Below, one piece after another: positions 25,907 through 33,179 of a stretch of 46,803 bases of DNA (position 1 is its first letter; every line of letters starts with the position of its first letter). The notes under the pieces are model-generated. The model searched no databases. It was not told where the DNA came from and was given only the letters and a program-made list of their open reading frames with translations. The stretch is from Planctomycetota bacterium (GTDB taxonomy: Bacteria; Planctomycetota; SZUA-567; H5-PLA8): the NCBI GenBank assembly GCA_023150555.1, contig JAKLKQ010000056.1, positions 1 through 46,803 of the forward strand, in the 5' to 3' direction. Both the position numbers and the translations under genes were made by a program.

Positions 25907-27244
25907 TCAAGCCTGATTTTGGCTTCCCTCGCCGGGCGCGCCCTTGGGGGCCTCGCCGCCGCCGTGGCCTTGGTGGAGGTGGAAGAAGCGCGAGATCCAC
26001 TGCGCGGCGCCGATGCCGTCGCCTTCGCGGGCGGCCTCGCGCAGCACCGACAGGGGCCCGTGCAGCAGCCGGCCCTGGAAGCGCTCCAGGGCGTGCGCCA
26101 CCTTTCTCGCGGCGGCCTCGTCGAGGTTCAGGCCCTTCATCAGCGCGGCGACTTCCGCGGCGCGCAACTCGTTGGCGTGCTCGAGCAGCCGGCGCGCGGT
26201 CTGGTCGGTGTTGCAGTCCTTCAGGCGCAGCAGCAGGGTGTGGGCCTCGTCGGCCAGGCGCGGCCGCCAGTGCTCGGCGATCTCCTGGCGCACGCGGCGG
26301 CCTTCGTCGGCGACGGACTCCAGGTCGTCGATGTCGTACAGGAAGGTGTCGTCGAGCTTGTTGACGGCGGGGTCGACATTGCGCGGCACCGAGATGTCGA
26401 TGAAAAACAGCGGCTTGCCGCGGCGCTTGGCCATCACCGGCGTCACCATCTCGGGGCGGATGAGGTAGTGCGGCGCGGCCGTCGAGACCAGCACGATGTC
26501 GGCCCACAGAAGGTACTCGGGCAGCTGGTCCAGCGTGCCGGCCTTGCCGCCTTCGGCGGCCGCGAAGGCTTCGGCGCGTTCGAGGGTGCGGCTGAGCACC
26601 ACGGCGTCGCCCACGCCGCCGGCCTTCAGCGTGCGCAGGATGCCGCCGGCCATCTCGCCGGTGCCGACCACCAGCACGCGGCGGCCCTTGAGGCTCTCGA
26701 AGATCTTTTCCGCCAGCTTCACGGCGGCGAAGCTGACCGACGCGCGTGCGTGGCCGATGCCGCCCTGCCCGCGCAGCTCCTTGGAGAGGAAGAAGGCGCG
26801 CTGGAAGATCGCGCCCAGCATGGGCCCGGCGGCCCCGGCTTCGCTGGCGGCGCGGAAGGCCCCGCGCGTCTGGCTCAGGATCTCCGTCTCGCCCAGGATC
26901 TGGCTGTCGATGGACGCGGCGACTTCGAAGAGGTGCCGCGCGGCTTCGGCCTCGCGCATCCAGTACAGGCTGGGCGCGAAGTCGTGCTCGGCGAGGTTGT
27001 GGAACGCGGTCAGGAAGGTCAGGATGCGCCGGCGCATCTCGGATTCCTCGTGGTCGGCCACGAGGTACAGCTCGACGCGGTTGCACGTGGACAGGATCGC
27101 GGCCTCGTGGCAGGCGGCGGCCGTACGCAGCTGCCGCAGGGCCTCGGGCAGGACCTCGCCGCGGAACGCGAGGCGCTCGCGCACGGCCACCGGCGCGATG
27201 CGGTGGTTCAATCCCACCAACCACAGGCTCGGCGCGCCGCTCAT
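25907..27244 (-). CDS. hemA: Glutamyl-tRNA reductase
   Basis: 445 residues. The catalytic cysteine is in L-S-T-C-N-R-V-E (Cys54). Further family blocks are G-L-N-H-R-x-A-P-V-x-V-R-E-R, G-E-T-E-I-L-S-Q-T-R, the NADPH-binding V-V-G-T-G-E-M-A-G and F-F-I-D-I-S-V-P-R-N-V-D-P. It reduces glutamyl-tRNA to glutamate-1-semialdehyde, the first step of C5 tetrapyrrole synthesis. The ATG overlaps the stop of the upstream ccsA-like gene (ATGA), indicating translational coupling. A glycine/histidine-rich C-terminal tail (H-L-H-Q-G-H-G-G-G) is unusual. An open frame continues far upstream through ccsA, but that part is a shadow. Confidence 0.96.
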   Translation of the reverse strand: MSGAPSLWLVGLNHRIAPVAVRERLAFRGEVLPEALRQLRTAAACHEAAILSTCNRVELYLVADHEESEMRRRILTFLTAFHNLAEHDFAPSLYWMREAEAARHLFEVAASIDSQILGETEILSQTRGAFRAASEAGAAGPMLGAIFQRAFFLSKELRGQGGIGHARASVSFAAVKLAEKIFESLKGRRVLVVGTGEMAGGILRTLKAGGVGDAVVLSRTLERAEAFAAAEGGKAGTLDQLPEYLLWADIVLVSTAAPHYLIRPEMVTPVMAKRRGKPLFFIDISVPRNVDPAVNKLDDTFLYDIDDLESVADEGRRVRQEIAEHWRPRLADEAHTLLLRLKDCNTDQTARRLLEHANELRAAEVAALMKGLNLDEAAARKVAHALERFQGRLLHGPLSVLREAAREGDGIGAAQWISRFFHLHQGHGGGEAPKGAPGEGSQNQA

Positions 27245-28092
27245 CGCCGCACCTCCGCCTGCGCCGTCTTGGGCGGCGGGGCCTCTTCGCGGAAGGGGTG
27301 CCCGATCAGCAGCGTCACCAGCACCAGCACCGCGCCCAGCAGGATGACCTTCGCCGTCGCGCGGCCGGCCAGGCGGCCGGTCAGGCGTCCCAGCACCAGC
27401 ACGAAGAAGACGGCCCACGTCGCCCAGGAAGCCCAGATCTTGGGCTCCATGTACCATTGCTCCTGCATCGTCTGCCGAGCCATCGTCGCGCCGGTGCCCA
27501 CCGCGATAGTGAACAGCGCCAAGCCCATCCACGAGCAATGTGTCGCGGCGCGTTCGAGCTTCTCCAGGCTGGGCAGCCCGCCGAAGAGCGCCCCGAAGGA
27601 CTTGCGCTTCAGAAGCCGGTGCGCCTGAAGATAGAAGACGCTGGCCGCGCAGGCGATCAGGAACAGCGCGTAGCCCAGGAACGCGCTGAGGATGTGCACG
27701 GCGAAGACGGGAAGCTCGGCGGCCTCGTTCGCCGGCGCGGGGCCGGTTTCGGAACTGGAGAGCAGGAAGGAGAGCGCCAGCAGCGCCGACGCCAGCGGCA
27801 GGATCGCGGCGCCCACGCTGCGAACCGCCCAGCCCGCCAGCAGCACCAGGTAGGCCGCGCAGAGCGCCCACGAAAACAGCCACAGGCTCTCGGACAGGCT
27901 GGTGAAGAAGTGCGTCTCGCTCTTTGCGCAGAAGAGGCCGATGGACGCCGAATGTAGCGCCACGCCCAGTACCACGCCGAGGTGCAGCCAGGGGCCCTTG
28001 CGCAGGCGCTCGCTGCGCAGCCCGCCCAGCGCCACGCCGGCCGCCGCCGCGTAGAAGACCAACGCCAGGACCGATAAGGTGAAGGGGCTCAT
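27241..28092 (-). CDS. HemX/CcsA-like cytochrome c assembly membrane protein
   Basis: 283 residues from ATG 28092, with about eight transmembrane helices. Diagnostic blocks: E-T-H-F-F-T-S-L-S-E-S-L-W in the first half and, near the C-terminus, W-Y-M-E-P-K-I-W-A-S-W-A-T-W, the counterpart of the tryptophan-rich W-D-P-K-E block of CcsA/CcmC proteins. HemX relatives next to hemA modulate glutamyl-tRNA reductase level in Bacillus; CcsA proteins move heme for cytochrome c maturation. The position between siroheme synthase and hemA, with ATGA overlaps on both sides, supports a tetrapyrrole role. Confidence 0.88.
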   Translation of the reverse strand: MSPFTLSVLALVFYAAAAGVALGGLRSERLRKGPWLHLGVVLGVALHSASIGLFCAKSETHFFTSLSESLWLFSWALCAAYLVLLAGWAVRSVGAAILPLASALLALSFLLSSSETGPAPANEAAELPVFAVHILSAFLGYALFLIACAASVFYLQAHRLLKRKSFGALFGGLPSLEKLERAATHCSWMGLALFTIAVGTGATMARQTMQEQWYMEPKIWASWATWAVFFVLVLGRLTGRLAGRATAKVILLGAVLVLVTLLIGHPFREEAPPPKTAQAEVRR

Positions 28093-28751
28093 TTCCCGTT
28101 CCCCGCGGCGCGTGCCGCGTTGCGAATCGCCGCGTCCATCCGGCGCGCCGCTTCCGCGCGGCCGCGCGTCTTGACGACCTGCACCCAATGCACGTCGCCC
28201 AAGTCCTGCAGCAGGCGCCGGCGCCTTTTGGGGTCGGCAACGACCCGCTTAATCCGCGCGCGGCGGCGTTCCAGCAGCGCCACGTAGGCACCCCAGGCTG
28301 GATCGATCGCCGCGTCCAGGGTCTCGCGCAGGGCCTTCGCCGCCGCCGCGCTGGCACCGCCCGTCGAGATCGCCACGCAGACCGAACCTCGCCGCAGCGA
28401 CGACGGCACCGCGAAGTCTCCGGCCTCGGGCGGGGATGCCACGTTCACCCACGCGCCCTGCTTCTTGGCCAGCGCCGCGATGCGCCGGTTCAAGGCCGCA
28501 TCGTCCGTCGCCGCAAAGACCAGTCGCGCGCCGCGCAGGTCCCCGGCCTGGAAGGCGCGCTTGCGCCTGGCCGTCTTGCGCAGCTTCGCGAATTCCGCCT
28601 CGAAGTGCGGCGCCACGGCCGTTACCTTCGCACCGCAGGCCGCCAGAGTGCGGGCTTTGCGCAGCGCCACCGCGCCGCCGCCGACCACCAGCACGGACAC
28701 CCCCCGCAGGTCCAGAAAAGCCGGGTAGGGCGCGGCCGGCGGCTTGGGCAC
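28089..28751 (-). CDS. Siroheme synthase, Met8/CysG N-terminal type (precorrin-2 dehydrogenase)
   Basis: About 220 residues from a GTG at 28751 with GGAG about 8 nt upstream; the ATG at 28925 would add 58 residues without homology. Landmarks: F-L-D-L-R-G-V-S-V-L-V-V-G-G-G-A-V-A-L-R-K (NAD-binding), V-F-A-A-T-D-D-A-A-L-N, V-N-V-A-S-P-P-E-A-G-D-F and I-S-T-G-G-A-S. The enzyme oxidises precorrin-2 to sirohydrochlorin. Its chelatase partner may be the CbiX at 17557-17919. It is first in an operon with the ccsA-like gene and hemA, a typical arrangement when siroheme or heme d1/c supply is co-regulated. Confidence 0.92.
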   Translation of the reverse strand: MPKPPAAPYPAFLDLRGVSVLVVGGGAVALRKARTLAACGAKVTAVAPHFEAEFAKLRKTARRKRAFQAGDLRGARLVFAATDDAALNRRIAALAKKQGAWVNVASPPEAGDFAVPSSLRRGSVCVAISTGGASAAAAKALRETLDAAIDPAWGAYVALLERRRARIKRVVADPKRRRRLLQDLGDVHWVQVVKTRGRAEAARRMDAAIRNAARAAGNGK

Positions 28752-28809
28752 GGAACGGTCTCCAGGCGGCGGCGTCCGCGGCGTTGCGGGCGCCCGAATC
28801 CAGCGGACA

Positions 28810-28815
28810 AGTATA
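28810..28815 (-). promoter_or_regulatory. Putative -10 element of the met8-ccsA-hemA operon
   Basis: Minus-strand TATACT in the context AGGATATACTTGTCC, about 58 nt before the GTG start. Nearly the same string, AGGATATACTTCGTCC, precedes the HU-like gene (36199-36204). No good -35 hexamer is visible for either. Confidence 0.4.
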
Positions 28816-28910
28816 TCCTTTATAATCCGATCTTCGAGAGGAAGAATCGGTTTCGGCCTGCGGGGGTTCGAAGGCACATCCGAATCCGGACGTCTCTTTA
28901 AACCAAGGCA

Positions 28911-28938
28911 TTGCAAGAATTTCAAGGATCGCTATTGT
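28911..28938 (+). promoter_or_regulatory. Putative promoter, leaderless type, for the glycosyltransferase
   Basis: TTGCAA (28911-28916) and TATTGT (28933-28938) with a 16-nt spacer; the -10 ends 8 nt before the ATG, so transcription may start at or next to the start codon. Confidence 0.4.
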
Positions 28939-28946
28939 CCGCAGCG

Positions 28947-30101
28947 ATGAAGATCGCCTTCCTGACCCACACCCCCGCCAACGGAGGCTCGGCGGCCACC
29001 GCCTACCACAACGTCCGCCTGCTGCGGCAGGCCGGGCAGGAGGCCGTGCTCTTCGCGCCGGGCGGTTACTGGGCGGGGCGGGGCAAGGCCGACGGGGTGC
29101 CCGTCGACGGGTCTCTGGAACTGCGGCGCGGCTTCCGCCCGCTGAGTTTCTTCCGCGACTTCCGGCGCCTGCGCGCGTTCCTGAAAGCAAACGGCACCGA
29201 TGTCGTGGCGGTACAGAAGAGCCCCGAGCAGTGGCTCGCGTACTTCGTGCTGATGACCTTGGGCCGCAAGATAGCGCTGGTGCGGCTGCGCGGCGTGGTC
29301 TTTGCCATCCGCCCCGGCTTCTTCAACCGGCGCCTGCACAACGCAATGCAGGCGGTGATCTGTTCGGCGGGAGTGATCGCCGAACAGTACCGCGCGCTGC
29401 CGGGCTTCGACCCCGCGCACGTGACCGTGCTCCTGGAAGGCATCGACACGCAGGCGCATCGCCCGGCGACGGGCGAAGAACGCGCGGCGGCGCGCAAGCG
29501 CCTCGATCTCGATCCCGAAGCGCTCTATCTCGGCACCGCCGGACGCCCCGCGCCGGTGAAGGGCCACGACGTGCTGGTCGAGGCCTTCGCGCTGGCGCTG
29601 AAGGACCTGGGCACGCGCGGCGCCAAGGCGCGCCTGGCGGTCTTCGCCGACGAGTCGCGGCGCGGCCCGGGCAGCTACGAGAGCCTGCAGGAACTGTGCA
29701 ACCGCCACGGCGTCGCCGATTTCGTCGACTTGCGCCCGGGGTACCTCGACGACATCCGCGATGTCTACCGCGCGCTGGATGCCTACGTGCTGCCGTCGCG
29801 CGGCTCGGAGGGCAGCAGCCGCGCCGGCCTGGAGGCCTGCGCGCACGGTTTGCTGCTGGTGGCCTCGCGCGTGGGCGTGCTTCCAGACCTGGTCGAGGAC
29901 GGCAAGACGGGCATCCTGGTCCCGCCGGGCGACCCCGCGGCGCTGAGCGGCGTCCTGGCGAAGCTGATCGGCGAATGGCCCGCTGCGCGGGCGCTGGGCG
30001 ATGCGGCGCGCGAGCGCATCGAGGCGCAGTTTCGCGAAGACGACTACGCAAAGCGACTGGTCGCGATCCTGGAAGGCGCGGTGGCGAAGAAAAACAACTA
30101 G
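28947..30101 (+). CDS. Glycosyltransferase family 4 protein
   Basis: 384 residues. N-terminal Rossmann half begins M-K-I-A-F-L-T-H-T-P-A-N-G-G; the C-terminal half has the GT4 donor-binding pattern: G-R-P-A-P-V-K-G-H-D (variant of the G-R-x-x-x-x-K-G loop), V-L-P-S-R-G-S-E-G-S-S-R-A-G-L-E-A-C-A-H-G and P-D-L-V-E-D-G-K-T-G-I-L-V-P-P-G-D. It is a retaining GT-B transferase, presumably for cell-envelope or exopolysaccharide sugars. No Shine-Dalgarno sequence is present before the ATG. It is divergent from the siroheme operon and has no other glycan genes adjacent, so the acceptor is unknown. Confidence 0.92.
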   Translation: MKIAFLTHTPANGGSAATAYHNVRLLRQAGQEAVLFAPGGYWAGRGKADGVPVDGSLELRRGFRPLSFFRDFRRLRAFLKANGTDVVAVQKSPEQWLAYFVLMTLGRKIALVRLRGVVFAIRPGFFNRRLHNAMQAVICSAGVIAEQYRALPGFDPAHVTVLLEGIDTQAHRPATGEERAAARKRLDLDPEALYLGTAGRPAPVKGHDVLVEAFALALKDLGTRGAKARLAVFADESRRGPGSYESLQELCNRHGVADFVDLRPGYLDDIRDVYRALDAYVLPSRGSEGSSRAGLEACAHGLLLVASRVGVLPDLVEDGKTGILVPPGDPAALSGVLAKLIGEWPAARALGDAARERIEAQFREDDYAKRLVAILEGAVAKKNN

Positions 30102-30129
30102 CCACAGAGAACACATAGGGCACAGAGAC
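30102..30129. repeat. Dispersed CACAGAG repeat
   Basis: CCACAGAGAACACATAGGGC then ACAGAGAC directly after the glycosyltransferase stop. Same family as 18381-18406 and 45789-45817. Confidence 0.6.
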
Positions 30130-30143
30130 GGGAAGGGCGGTGC

Positions 30144-30890
30144 TTACGGTTTGGCGGGGGGGGGCTTTCGGCGTCTCCTTTCCTGTTGATCCTGCTCGCT
30201 ACGAATCCCATATCTGGCGTGGAATAATATCCAGCTTATGGTCTCCAATCGCGCGATCTGGTGATGGAGTTCCAGGTCGTAGGCTTCGATGCGGTCTTGC
30301 ATCGCGATGGGCGGTTCCCGCAGGCCCGCGTCCACGAGCATCTTGACAATCGCATAGTTCAGCCGAATCGATTGCAGACCCTGGATCCTGCGGACAATAC
30401 AACTGGTGTCGTGGTCGCCAATGATCTGAACGTCCAAGGTATCATCGGACGATTTCCAGATCCCAGATCTCGCGCGAATCCACAAATCCGGCTCTTCCAC
30501 GGCGAGGTCGAGCAGTTTCTGAAGTCCGCTGCGAACAATCTGGAAATCGGTGGATCGCAGGTCGGCGCGCGCTTCGTCGAAGCGTTGCATCCAGCGGTAG
30601 CTGCAGAGCAGGCGGTCCAGGCGCGCACAGGTTTCCGCGTCGCCTGTCGTGCGGTGAGCCGACTCCAGCATCGGCGTGACCGAACTGCCGGCATTGCGCA
30701 GTATTCTCTCTGCGGCCTCGCGGACCTCGTATTCTTCGTCGCCGAGTTGCTCGATCCAGGACGCAACCTGTTCTTTAGTAGGAGAAGCCCCGATGTCCGA
30801 ATTTGCGCTCGGTGCGTTTTCTTCGGCACTCACATTGTGCGCAGCGGAGAATATGAAGAGCACCGAAAGAAACGGTAACGACGCGCGCAT
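30144..30890 (-). CDS. Secreted small-signature HEAT protein
   Basis: 248 residues; GAGGTG lies 5-6 nt before ATG 30890. Signal peptide (A-S-L-P-F-L-S-V-L-F-I-F-S-A-A) followed by the W-I-E-Q-L-G-D-E-E-Y-E-V-R-E-A-A-E-R-I-L-R-N-A-G signature around residue 47, then helical sequence of about 150 residues ending in a basic Arg/Lys/Pro tail. The signature relates it to the products at 6618, 8492 and 18220. Slightly lower GC than its neighbours. No enzymatic motif. Confidence 0.7.
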   Translation of the reverse strand: MRASLPFLSVLFIFSAAHNVSAEENAPSANSDIGASPTKEQVASWIEQLGDEEYEVREAAERILRNAGSSVTPMLESAHRTTGDAETCARLDRLLCSYRWMQRFDEARADLRSTDFQIVRSGLQKLLDLAVEEPDLWIRARSGIWKSSDDTLDVQIIGDHDTSCIVRRIQGLQSIRLNYAIVKMLVDAGLREPPIAMQDRIEAYDLELHHQIARLETISWILFHARYGIRSEQDQQERRRRKPPPAKP

Positions 30891-31035
30891 GGGCACCTCA
30901 CTTGCTTAACCGACCCGCGGTTCAATAAGGACGCCACGAGCCTGCGCCTTGTGCCCTCTTTGTTGGACATCGCCCAGAGTGCAGGGCATGATGGTGGGCG
31001 TATCCCATGCGCCTTTGTTTTTGAAAGGAGGAGCC

Positions 31036-33174
31036 ATGGCCCGGAAGAAAACGACCCAAAAGAGCGCCCCGAAGTCCGCCGGCAAATCGGCGAAGCGCTC
31101 GGCCGTCGCGGCGGCTGTTAAGGCGTCCGCAAAGAAGCCCGCTCGCAAGACCAAGGCCGCGAAGGAAAGCGCCGAGCCGGAAAAGCCCGCGCCGGTCGAA
31201 CCGAAGGCCGTGTCCGATGCCAAGCCTGCGAAGAAGCGCACCCCGCGCAAGAAAAAGGAAGCGGCGCCTGCGAAGCCCGCGGTTGTCGAAGTGAAGTCGC
31301 CGCCGCCCGCTGCACCCGCTGAGGCCAAGCCCGCCGCGCCCGCCGCAAAGATGCGCGCGCCGCGCAAGAAAAAGGAAACGGCCCCCGCAATGGCCGTGGC
31401 CGCAGCGCCCGCACCTGTCGAAATCAAGGCGCCGGCACCAAAACCTGAACCCGTCGTTGCGAAGTCGCCGCCCGCCCGTCCGGTTGAAGCCAAGCCAGCC
31501 GCTTCAGCCGCCCCCGCCGCCAAGATGCGCGGGCGCCCGCGCAAGAAGAAGGAAGAAGCACCCGCTGCGCCCGTCACGACGCCCGCGCCTGCGCCGGCGG
31601 TCGTGAAGGCGCCTGCATCCGCGCCAGCTGCGAAGAAGCTGGTGTTCGAAGTGAAACCCGCGCCGAAGGCCGTCGCTTCCGCCAAGCCTGTGCCGCCCGC
31701 CGCCCCCACCGCGCCGGTTGCGCCCGTGGCGAAGAAGAGCGTGCAGCCCGCGCAGCCCGTGAAGCCGGTGGAACGCAAGGAACTCCCCGCGCCGGCCGCA
31801 CGCAAGGAGTTGCCCGCGCCCGTCGTGCGCAAGGAACTCCCGTGCCCCAGCGACGTGAAGCCGCCCGTCGAGCGCACCGCGGCCAAGGCGCCGTTGATCA
31901 CCCCGCCTGTGGAGCGCACCGCCGCCAAGGCGCCGTTGGTCACGCCGCCCGCGTCGCCCGCACCCCTCAAGGTTCCGGTGGTGGAGCAGACCACGCCGCC
32001 GGCTGCGCCTTCGAGGCCGGCATCGCCCGCGCGGCGTTCGGGTTCGCGCCGCGCCGTCGCTCGGAGCAAGACTCCGCGCACGGTGCCGCCGGCCGTCAAG
32101 CCCAGCTCGATCTTCGCGAAGCTGCGCGCGGCTGAGGCGCTCAAGAAGAAGCCGCTGCCCAAGGCCAAGGCAGTGCCGCCGGTTCCGGCGGCGCCCGCCG
32201 AGCCGGTTGCGCCGCCGGCCGCGCAGGAACACCTGCACGAGCCCGCGCCGCTGCCGTCGGAATTCGTGGACCGCGGCGCAGCGCTGCCCGGCGCCTACGG
32301 GCTGGACCGCCTGGTGGCGCTGGTGCGCGATCCGCGCTGGCTCTTCGCGTACTGGGAACTCACCGGCGGGCTGCTTGACCGCGTGAAGGACGAGCGCGGC
32401 CACGGGCTGGTCGACGCCAGCGCGTGGGTGCTGCGCATCCACCGCCTGAGCGAAGGCGTTGCGGTGGACGTGGAACTCGATCCTGGCGTAGGCAACTGGT
32501 ACATCGATGTCGGCGGGCCGGGGCGCTACCAGCTCGAGTTGGGCCTGCTGACGCCGGACGGCGAGTTTATCTCGCTGCTGGCCTCGCAGGTCATCGAGAC
32601 CCCCGGGCTGGGGCCGTCGAACACCTTCGACGAGGAATGGCGGCTGCGCATGGAAGACGAGGAACGCCTGCTGGCGCTGCTGCGCAAGGAGCTGGGCCTG
32701 GGGGCGGACGCGCGGCTGGGCGGCGCCTCGAACTTCGTGGGCGCGTCGGTGCTGCCGTCGAGCTGGCGGTTGCCGGGCAGTTTCCTCGGCGCGTCCTTCA
32801 GCGGGCGCCCGGCGGCGGGCTCGTGGGCCTGGAGTTTCCTCGGCGCGTCGGGCCTGCCGACGTCGGGGCGCTCGGTGGGCTCCGGTGGCTGGATGAACGT
32901 CGGCTGGATCGTCGGCGCCGACGGGCGGCACGAAGCGGAACTCTTTCGCCCCATGCGCAACGGCGGGCCGAACTGGAACGAACAGAAGAACCTGCAGCGC
33001 CTGGGCGGCCCGGGCAAGTCGCAGCAGCCGCATTTCAAGGTGCGCCTGCCGCGCACGGTCAAGGGCGCGCCCCTGCCGGCGCCCAGCTGGCCGCCGGCCG
33101 AACAGCGTCCGCGCAGCGCCGTCCGCACACGCCGCGTGAAGCCCAAGGCCAAGGGCGCAGGCAAGGCGAAATAG
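31036..33174 (+). CDS. DUF4912 protein with long Lys/Ala/Pro-rich N-terminal tail
   Basis: 712 residues, ATG with AAAGGAGGAGCC upstream. Residues 1-~400 are low-complexity K/A/P with blocks such as P-R-K-K-K-E, three R-K-E-L-P-A/C-P units and two P-P-V-E-R-T-A-A-K-A-P-L units. Residues ~417-555 match the DUF4912 pattern: V-R-D-P-R-W-L-F-A-Y-W-E, then an Ig/carbohydrate-binding-like beta region. A Gly/Ser/Trp segment with repeated S-F-L-G-A-S follows, and the C-terminus is basic. The tail resembles bacterial histone-H1-like or disordered adaptor tails. The gene ends 5 nt before the toroid-like gene, an evident operon. DUF4912 is often linked to glucan-metabolism genes, which would suit the neighbour, but this is family-level inference. 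Confidence 0.8.
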   Translation: MARKKTTQKSAPKSAGKSAKRSAVAAAVKASAKKPARKTKAAKESAEPEKPAPVEPKAVSDAKPAKKRTPRKKKEAAPAKPAVVEVKSPPPAAPAEAKPAAPAAKMRAPRKKKETAPAMAVAAAPAPVEIKAPAPKPEPVVAKSPPARPVEAKPAASAAPAAKMRGRPRKKKEEAPAAPVTTPAPAPAVVKAPASAPAAKKLVFEVKPAPKAVASAKPVPPAAPTAPVAPVAKKSVQPAQPVKPVERKELPAPAARKELPAPVVRKELPCPSDVKPPVERTAAKAPLITPPVERTAAKAPLVTPPASPAPLKVPVVEQTTPPAAPSRPASPARRSGSRRAVARSKTPRTVPPAVKPSSIFAKLRAAEALKKKPLPKAKAVPPVPAAPAEPVAPPAAQEHLHEPAPLPSEFVDRGAALPGAYGLDRLVALVRDPRWLFAYWELTGGLLDRVKDERGHGLVDASAWVLRIHRLSEGVAVDVELDPGVGNWYIDVGGPGRYQLELGLLTPDGEFISLLASQVIETPGLGPSNTFDEEWRLRMEDEERLLALLRKELGLGADARLGGASNFVGASVLPSSWRLPGSFLGASFSGRPAAGSWAWSFLGASGLPTSGRSVGSGGWMNVGWIVGADGRHEAELFRPMRNGGPNWNEQKNLQRLGGPGKSQQPHFKVRLPRTVKGAPLPAPSWPPAEQRPRSAVRTRRVKPKAKGAGKAK

Positions 33175-33179
33175 CAACC

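Noticed and set aside
27245..28357. Long minus-strand extension of the hemA frame (816 codons in total)
   Set aside because: The extra part overlaps the ccsA-like and met8 genes in another frame and has no homology; HemA starts at M-S-G-A-P-S-L-W.
28855..28895. tRNA T-loop-like GGGTTCGAAGGC
   Set aside because: No acceptor stem or anticodon arm can be built around it.
30906..32168. 420-codon minus-strand Gly/Ala/Ser-rich frame
   Set aside because: It is the shadow of the K/A/P-rich DUF4912 tail; the composition is an artefact of GC-rich third positions.
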